This document shows, piece by piece, positions 57,926 to 64,000 of a DNA stretch of 64,000 bases. Within the stretch, counting starts at the first letter, position 1; the number at the start of each line of letters is the position of its first letter. Origin of the DNA: Saccharum officinarum (Eukaryota > Streptophyta > Magnoliopsida > Poales > Poaceae); assembly GCA_020631735.1 (NCBI GenBank), contig CM036209.1, positions 5,927,451-5,991,450 of the forward strand. The letters run 5' to 3'. The notes beneath the pieces are model-generated. The model saw only the letters and a list, made by a program, of their open reading frames with translations. It was not told the DNA's origin and ran no database searches. Made by a program: the position numbers and the translations under genes.

Positions 57926-58662
57926 AAATCCTAGTAGAGACAGAGAGCCTAGGAGGATAGGCAAATTCCCAAGTGATAATCTTAAGGTCTTAAGGTGACA
58001 GTGACACGTCGTTCTCCAAAATGTATTGGGCTCATTGCTCTGGATGGCATCAGTGGTGGCGGCGAAGCTGATGATGTGTTGCTGTATTAATGTTAATGAC
58101 TTGGTTGTTAGGTGACACATACAAGCTGAAGATCTTTTGCGGCGTTTCACGAATGTGCAGGAAGCAAGGAATCATGACTTGGTTCTAAGATGTAAGGAGT
58201 GGCTTCCTTCAAAGGTTAAGTGTGTCATTCCGCTCTGTTTAGCATAACCTATGGAAATGGAACCGCAAACTGTTATCACTGTAGTTTTAAGGGTGTGGAG
58301 GTTAAGTTTGTCGTCAATTGTTGGATGCGGACATAAACTTTCAGTAATGTTGCGGTGCGGGGTCCGTTTGCCAATGCTGCGGTGAGGGCGTCCGTCCGCC
58401 CGAACGCTTCTTGGTGGCCACGACGCTAGCCCAACTATCCCCTCCCATCCGCTCAGGAGTTTCTCAAAAAAAATCCTCTCATCTAGTTCTATTCTCCTGT
58501 CCACTCGTTCAGTTGTTCCTATCCACTCCAGGCACTGCCCCTCACCGCACCACACCTTTGGACGACCCTGCCGTCGCAAGGTCCCGCAGCAGGATGCTCT
58601 CTTCCCTGCTTCCTCCCCAGCATGAAGTGTTGCTTTGACATCTCTCCCGCAAGGCCGCCCCT
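57926..58662. other. Intergenic, nothing recognised
   Basis: Mixed sequence up to the third assembly gap. Frames at 58411-58638 (plus) and 58172-58650 (minus) have no known domain. It may include further kinase-gene debris related to 58763-59060, but I cannot show it. Confidence 0.4.
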
Positions 58663-58762
58663 NNNNNNNNNNNNNNNNNNNNNNNNNNNNNNNNNNNNNN
58701 NNNNNNNNNNNNNNNNNNNNNNNNNNNNNNNNNNNNNNNNNNNNNNNNNNNNNNNNNNNNNN
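58663..58762. other. Assembly gap (100 N)
   Basis: Exactly 100 undetermined bases. The lectin receptor kinase relic begins at its right edge, so more of that gene may be missing here. Confidence 0.99.
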
Positions 58763-59060
58763 CCTTCGGCGTGCTGATGTTGGAGGTTGCTTGTGGAAGA
58801 CTACCAATCTGGGTGAAACATAGACAATGGGGAGCCTCTTGCTCTGGCAGACCTGGCGCTTGCTGCATGTCGAGGTGGTTCCTTCACCGGAGCCACCGAC
58901 CCAAGATTCGATGGTACACAGAGGGGAGATGGAGTTGGTACTGAAGCTTGGCTTGCTCTGCTCACACCCCTGCCTAATGCTAGCCTCACATGTTCCCTGC
59001 CATGCAGTACTAGAAGAGGCATCGCTCCAGCAGACTTGCAGCCTGATACTTTGTTGAGTA
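58763..59060 (+). pseudogene. Lectin receptor-like kinase C-terminal fragment
   Basis: Starts at the gap edge with FGVLMLEVACGRLPI, the kinase subdomain IX signature of L-type lectin receptor kinases. After a frameshift it reads ATDPRFDG, and after another MELVLKLGLLCSHP, the usual C-terminal helix of that family. Three frames are used in order, so the gene is dead. The lectin domain, transmembrane segment and kinase N-lobe are absent or hidden in the gap. Confidence 0.75.
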
Positions 59061-60007
59061 GTGATCTGGGTCACCAGGATTGTCAAGATGAAAAGCACTA
59101 TCAGGTTGCCATGTCATGTCCGGTGACGCTATAACTGATCTTTCCAAAGGGAGGTGACATGGCTGTGCCACTTGGTGATAGACATCTACAATGTGCTCTG
59201 CTTAGTGTTGGTACTCCTCTGTGGCAGCGTTTCAATTTGTTTGGAGTATTTGTGAAATTCCATGATGTAGTTGGCTTACTACTATGCAACGAACAAGGAC
59301 AATTTGTAATTTTCATCTAGCATTGAGGGCATTTAAGTGCTTCCAATTGTAGCAGTAAGTTGTCTATATTCGATTTAGCATATTTACCTGTTGAATGATA
59401 TTAAGGTGTTCCATATTTGGCCTTGTAAGCATCTAGCAGCTATTTTAGCCCATCCAAACAGGGCAACAGTATGTATCAACCCTCAAAATAAAATATAAAT
59501 ATATTATTTCAATATTATATTATTCAGATTACATCATGGCTATTCAGACCTGCTACTGCCGAAAGGTCCGAGTATTATCATAGCATTTGCAGTAATATTT
59601 CATTGACATTGTTTACCATAAGCTGGTTAATTGTGATATTTACATACCAGTTTCATATCTAATAAAGAGTACACAGTCTCCTACATTGATTCATCAATTG
59701 CTTCCCAAAAAAAAATGATTCCATCAAGAAACATTGTCAAATTACTATTCAGATATAATGAAACCAAGAACTACTTTCAGCTCTACTGCATAACTGTAAA
59801 CTCACATAATATTTCTGAAAAAAAGAGTGGTTGGTGCAACTGCAGTACACTACTGAGAAAATGGTTTTCTACCACTTACCCTACCCCCACCTACAAGTAG
59901 AGTACATAGTCAGCAAGTATATCCTACTGATCAAAGCACATATGAACAATCATTAGGGAGTGGACTAGTGGACATACATCAAACGTAGCTTGTACATATC
60001 TAGCCGA
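59061..60007. other. Intergenic; 3' flank of the SWC6 gene
   Basis: No gene recognised. 59100-59335 shows weak minus-strand open frames without a domain. 59440-59470 (ttttagcccatccaaacagg) resembles a MITE terminus. The SWC6 3' UTR should lie just below 60008. Confidence 0.45.
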
Positions 60008-61690
60008 TCAAGCCACAAATTTCAGGCAGCGTGTATCATTGTGTATGACTTGACAGGCGGCATGAACAGAACCGCGTCCCACACCTCACGCATGTGTAGT
60101 TTGCAGAGCTACCGCAAACTGAGCAGTAGTGCGTCGAGATGAAGTGCTCGTGGACCCACAGCAGCCCTTAAATATGTAGGGACGTGAGGAGGAATGGATT
60201 CCAAATTTGCCTGTTATAGTTCAAGAGTGAAAAGAATTTTAAGTATCCTACTTATAAAATAAACATGGAAGGAAAAAACTTACAGCACAAGACCTACTTA
60301 CTTCTTGTAGCACATCCATGAATGATCTTGCTGCCCTCTTCTCCAAAGCTTTCCCTTGCCTTGTCTTGCGTTTCATGATCTTGGACTGCTTCTTTTGCAT
60401 GAGAACTGTAGACAGGAAAGCAGAAAACAAAAGATGACTTACATCATCGAACTTTAGCATTTGAGTTGAATGGACATCAACAGATCCATCCACAACCACA
60501 TTATAAAGTTAGCCCTCTTCTATATGCTAATAACCACAGCCACATTGTGAATAACTTGTTGTATTATTCATGCAAGAAATGAAAGTATCTTTCAAATATT
60601 GCCTTTCAGGATAGTTTTAATCTTCTTTATCGAATCCTTTGCAAAAGCAAGAAATGAAGAATGTTGTTTATTCCTCTGCAAAATTGATACTAGAAGCAAT
60701 ATGGAAAATATGTCATGGACATGTATTCTGTGTTTCAGTACTCACCATTTGCAAAGAGTAACATTTTTGCATTGGGTTTCTACATGATGTATCTACCTAT
60801 CATTTTCCGCATCATGGCATCAATTGAGGATACTTAATGAGAAAGAAACTGACCAGGGTCTTCCTCATCCGTGGATCCGTACTCATCATCATTAAGATCT
60901 ACCACCTCAACCCCGCATTGTCGCTCTCAAGAGCTTCAAGGCGAGCTAATGCAGCCTGCAAGGCATTAGAGATATGGAGGTATTCATAATGGGGCAGTAG
61001 AACATAAAGGAGAATAATTTCAGACACAGTGAATGATCAACAACCTATAAGCACAAAATGGTCTCAACATGAATGGAAGCTGAATTAACACCTCGAAGCC
61101 AAATCCTTTGGTAAGGAGCCATGAGAAAAGCACAGGTACCACAATACACATGGCACATAATAAGCAGTGCAAATCCAGTATAGTACTCTTTCCCTAGATG
61201 TTTTCTAGAGCATTTCCTTAGTATTACCAAAACGACTTGTCAATGAGGCCAATCTTATAGGTCCTCTCCTCTATCAATATATTTGCCTGGCATAATCCTG
61301 CTAGCAGTTTTTCGAAAAAAAAAATCCTTATTATAGGAAAAGAAAAAAGACCAATATTTGAAATGGTTATTTTTTACTCCTTGGGTAAATGGAGAGTATT
61401 TTGACCTCAACACATGAGGAGACAAAATGTCGAGGGAACTCTGCAACTGCAATTCTAACGTCAACACAGTGAGTACTTGGAGAGGAAAGGGAACTGTCAT
61501 CTCATTGGTAAACGGGAGGGAAACAGCTCGGAATAGAAGAGGGGAGAAGCAGGAGTACTGACTCCATTCTCCTCGTTACCTGGGCGCGGTTGTCAGAGCT
61601 GGCGAGCGCGGACGCCATTCGTGTGGCCATGCGGCGCGTGCGGGCGCTGGTCCGGCGGAACGGCCCGACGTTCTCCTCCTCCCCATCCAT
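60008..61690 (-). pseudogene. SWC6: SWC6/SEF-like zf-HIT protein of the SWR1 complex, frame-damaged
   Basis: Homologue of the SWR1 chromatin-remodelling subunit that helps deposit H2A.Z and affects flowering in Arabidopsis. Exons with canonical splice sites: 61580-61690 (MDGEEENVGPFRRTSARTRR, 37 codons), about 60856-60955 (AALARLEALESDNAG, VVDLNDDEYGSTDEED), 60302-60405 (LMQKKQSKIMKRKTRQGKAL) and 60008-60210 (ANLESIPPHVPTYLRAAVG, then the HIT-type finger with CSVCG, CVRCGTRFCS and a final KFVA-stop). Exon order and length fit the family. One-base indels in C/G runs break the frame in exon 2 (about 60912) and three times in exon 4 (about 60150, 60130, 60050), including inside the zinc finger. 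Either the gene is decaying or the consensus has errors. A second exon 1 lies upstream. Confidence 0.82.
60961..61579 (-). other. Intron 1 of the SWC6-like gene
   Basis: Runs from the donor GTAACG at 61579 to the acceptor CTTGCAG near 60956. No gene is seen inside. The part above about 61255 is shared with the duplicated copy at about 62310-62658. Confidence 0.7.
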
Positions 61691-61815
61691 CTGCGGTGAC
61701 CAACAGAGGCAGGCAGCGGCGGCGGCCCTTGCGCTGGATGAGAGGAGACAGGCGTGGGATTAAGCGGGCGGCGTCGGCGCCGGCGTGGAGCAAGTGCGGC
61801 GGCCGGTGGGGAGAA
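61255..61815. repeat. Segmental duplication, copy A
   Basis: Includes the SWC6-like first exon and its intron start. Aligns with copy B about 1079 bases to the right (for example ggcgagcgcggacgccat at 61601 and 62680). Copy A has an extra ~60 bases (about 61725-61785) that copy B lacks. Confidence 0.85.
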
Positions 61816-62309
61816 GGTCGGGATGGCTACTTCGTGGCTCCTGTCTTCCCGAGTCCATATGTGTGTGTACTGGACTCCTGAATATTGGGCCAGGCCGTCT
61901 GGTTACGAGCTTCTATGATCCATCTCACAGCCTTCAGTCGGACCAGAACACAGTCTGATGGTTGGGCTAGCCTCCTTCCGGCCAGACTTGAACGGGCCAA
62001 GATCGGATTACCGATGGGGTGTAAAGCGCTGATGCCCTGACGATGTTGCAACTGCAACTTTTTACGTGTTCAGAGATGCCATCTTTTGTGAAACGAATCA
62101 GGCAGGTTCAGAGATGCCATCTGGACGTTGCAGTTAGATATCAAATCAAGCAAAACACTGCACTACTGCAAAGCTGGAAACTGGCAAATAGGTGATGCCC
62201 CATTCAAATTTAAAACATAGTCCCATTACAATGCAGCTTGGATCAGGGGGAAAAAAACATTACACAGAGCGAGAGGCATTATAAAAGGAAAACAAACAAC
62301 ATATTAGTG
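61816..62309. other. Spacer between duplication copies
   Basis: No gene. It contains a local direct repeat, ttcagagatgccatct, at about 62070 and 62106. Confidence 0.5.
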
Positions 62310-62411
62310 CACAATCCTTCTTCTAGAAAAAAAATAATAAGGCCAATACTTGACATGGTTACGTTATACTCCTTAGATAAAATTGGAGAGTACTTTGACC
62401 TCAACACTTTC

Positions 62412-62506
62412 CAGCTTGTTTTTTCAGCTAGAACAGTATTTTCTTCTCATCCCAAATCAGCCAACTGTGTTTTCAGTCGGCTTATCAGCACAGCCGAACG
62501 GGGCCA
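62412..62506. mobile_element. Short hAT-like MITE in copy B
   Basis: gcttgttttttcagctagaa ... ggcttatcagcacagccgaa, the pattern of a very common grass MITE (agcttatttttcagcc / ggcttatcagcc type). Copy A of the duplication lacks it, reading ctcaacacatgaggagacaa straight through, so it inserted after the duplication or was present only in this lineage. Confidence 0.7.
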
Positions 62507-62658
62507 AAATGTCTCGAGATCTGCAGTTCTAACTTCAGCACAGTTAATACTCGGAGAGGAAAGGGAATTGATGTTCTCGTTGATAAACTGTAGGGAAACA
62601 GCTTGGAGTAGGAGGAAGAAAGGGGAAGCAGGAGCAGTCAGTCCAATCCCCTTGTTAC

Positions 62659-62769
62659 CTGGGCGCAGTTGTCAGAGCTGGCGAGCGCGGACGCCATGCG
62701 CGTGGCCATGCGGCGCGTGCGCGCGCTGGTCCGGCGGAATGGCCCGACGTTCTCCTCCTTCCCGTCCAT
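62659..62769 (-). pseudogene. Duplicate first exon of SWC6
   Basis: Minus-strand MDGKEENVGPFRRTSARTRR continuing to SSDNCAQ, 37 codons with no frame break, followed by the donor GTAACAAG. It differs from the downstream exon by two residues (E4K, R35C). No second set of exons 2-4 lies between it and 61690, so it is either an orphan exon or an alternative first exon spliced to 60955. Confidence 0.75.
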
Positions 62770-63008
62770 CTCCGGTCACCAACAGAGACAGGCAGCGGCG
62801 GTCGAGCAAGTGCGGCGGCCGGTGGACAAGGAGAACTGGGCAACTCCGTTGGACTCCCACGCGTGTGTAACGCATCGCTGGATATTGGGCCAGGCCATTC
62901 GAGCCCAGGGGTAAGAAAATGGGCCGGGCCGCATTGTAGCAGGGGCAGCGTGGGAGTTTCTACTTCTTCTATGACAGCCAGGCAGACCGTTAGCGCAAAA
63001 ACTCTCCT

Positions 63009-63051
63009 CCCTCCCTCCCTCTCCCTCTCCCTCTCCCTCTCCCTCCGCCGA
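63009..63051. repeat. CT-rich microsatellite (ccctct)n
   Basis: ccctccctccctct followed by ctccct units, ending at about 63051. Located in a pyrimidine-rich region that would suit the 5' UTR of the plus-strand gene to the right. Confidence 0.9.
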
Positions 63052-63358
63052 TTCTTCTCCGTTCCCAGGCCGAGCAGCAAGCTAATCGGAGAGAGATTCA
63101 GGATTCCGCTCCGCATCCCTCCCATCTCCCCAATCTCTCTGCTCGGTGCAGGGCCCAATGTCTTCCACGAGCGGAGCGGGGCGGGGGTGGAGACGGAGAG
63201 GGAGGCGGAGGCGGAGCCGCTTCCGGTCATCGCGATTCTGCTCAGGCGGCGACTAGCGACGCGCCGTACGAATCTCTATCTCTCTACCAAATTTTATTTT
63301 GTATATACTTGTCGTCAGTTGATGCTTATATGGATTGAGGGCGGATGTTCTCCGTTGC

Positions 63359-63712
63359 ATGAGCCGCAGAGGAGGCGGAGGCGGAGTCGGAGTTGGGGGC
63401 GGAGGCGGAGGCGGAGACGTTCTCGGTCCTCATCCGCATCAGCCAGAACTTGCAGAGTTTGCCTCTAATTTTCTCTTTACCAATTGCTTGATTAATGGTC
63501 GTCGTTTATTTGGCATGAGATTAAATTCTGCGTTGTTAAGCCACAAAAGAATTGCTTGGCTGACATGGATATGCCTTAAACCTGCTGTTGAGGAATTTGG
63601 GAGGAGTTTGGAATATGATAGGAGTATGGATTTTCTTCGACAACGAGCACAGCCGGAATTCTTAGAAACTATACTGGATTATCGGATTTTCTTCGAGAAT
63701 GAGCACAGATAG
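63359..63712 (+). CDS. Hypothetical protein, 117 aa, glycine-rich N-terminus
   Basis: Start chosen at MSRRGGGGGVGV (63359); an upstream in-frame Met at 63335 is possible. Residues 1-25 are mainly Gly/Val, followed by a non-repetitive part (LFTNCLINGRRLFGMRLNSA, FGRSLEYDRSMDFLRQRAQP) ending FFENEHR-stop. I do not recognise the family and see no signal peptide, membrane segment or nucleic-acid-binding motif. A GC-rich leader with a small frame MSSTSGAGRG at 63159 lies upstream, possibly another exon or a 5' UTR. It faces away from the SWC6 duplicate, suggesting a shared promoter region. Whether it is complete or part of a spliced gene is unclear. Confidence 0.45.
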   Translation: MSRRGGGGGVGVGGGGGGGDVLGPHPHQPELAEFASNFLFTNCLINGRRLFGMRLNSALLSHKRIAWLTWICLKPAVEEFGRSLEYDRSMDFLRQRAQPEFLETILDYRIFFENEHR

Positions 63713-64000
63713 GAGGATAACTGCGAATTATTGGAGTTCTTTTGAAACAATGGATCAGTTATTTACTTTTGAGACCCATGGAGTATTGGACTTCATTTTG
63801 AAACAAGTTTATTACTACAATAGAAAATGTAAGTATAGTTTATGTAACTATGACATGTTTTATCACATCCTTGTGCTTTAATTATTTACTGGATATTGAT
63901 AAAAAAAAAGACTGTAATTAATTGCATATTAGTTTACCCATGCATGCTCATTGCATATAATTTACATCTTGTGTTTAATGTTTACTGCATCTTAATTTAC
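63713..64000. other. Right edge, nothing recognised
   Basis: AT-rich with a short frame at 63699-63881 that continues similar-looking codons (ETMDQLFTFETHGVLDF) in another phase. This may be a further exon of the hypothetical gene or its decayed end. Confidence 0.35.

Larger units (their letters stand above)
62310..62830. repeat. Segmental duplication, copy B
   Basis: Matches 61255-61815 with more substitutions, a MITE insertion at about 62412-62506 and a deletion downstream of the exon. It carries a second SWC6 exon 1. Confidence 0.85.

Overview
The window looks like a large, repeat-rich grass nuclear genome, probably panicoid/Andropogoneae (sugarcane, Miscanthus or sorghum type); the species is inferred from repeat style and gene structure, not proven. 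Three runs of exactly 100 N (3736-3835, 30080-30179, 58663-58762) mark scaffold gaps. I saw no bacterial operon, CRISPR array, rRNA or tRNA gene.

Positions 1-47640 are mostly nested retroelements. 1-3735 is unassigned sequence with a 256-bp tandem duplication. 3836-5361 is the start of a minus-strand TGTAACACCC-type LTR, abutting a 5'-truncated plus-strand Ty3/gypsy chromovirus (Tekay/Del-like, 5362-12751) with many nonsense mutations. Two minus-strand Ty1/copia Sireviruses follow (12752-21030 and 21545-30079), separated by a CACTA-like fragment. 30314-43407 is a 13.1-kb minus-strand LARD (4.8-kb LTRs, 3.4-kb non-coding interior) that split a DUF4283/CCHC_4 (LINE ORF1-type) gene. 44238-47634 is a compact LTR retrotransposon with identical-length 308-bp LTRs and a perfect 5-bp target duplication. 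Its interior has a gag-like start, an F-box sequence and a second unidentified coding stretch, so it appears to have captured host gene sequence.

Positions 48587-64000 are gene-bearing. A GH51 alpha-L-arabinofuranosidase gene (ASD1 type, minus strand) can be read as 17 exons encoding 656 residues with no frame break. Its intron 8 holds a complete 612-bp TRIM with target duplication, and intron 15 is GC-AG. Further right are a Stowaway MITE, an oligo(A) insertion flanked by 16-bp direct repeats, LINE and lectin-receptor-kinase relics, a damaged SWC6 (SWR1 complex, zf-HIT) gene whose first exon is duplicated about 1.08 kb upstream, and an unrecognised small plus-strand ORF.

The genes do not form a shared pathway. 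ASD1 acts on cell-wall arabinoxylan and SWC6 in H2A.Z deposition. The main story is repeated transposon insertion and gene capture around a small gene island. I found no convincing wholly new system; the best candidates for novelty are the F-box-carrying LTR element, the TRIM inside ASD1 and the acceptor-like gag/pol spacer shared by the two Sireviruses.
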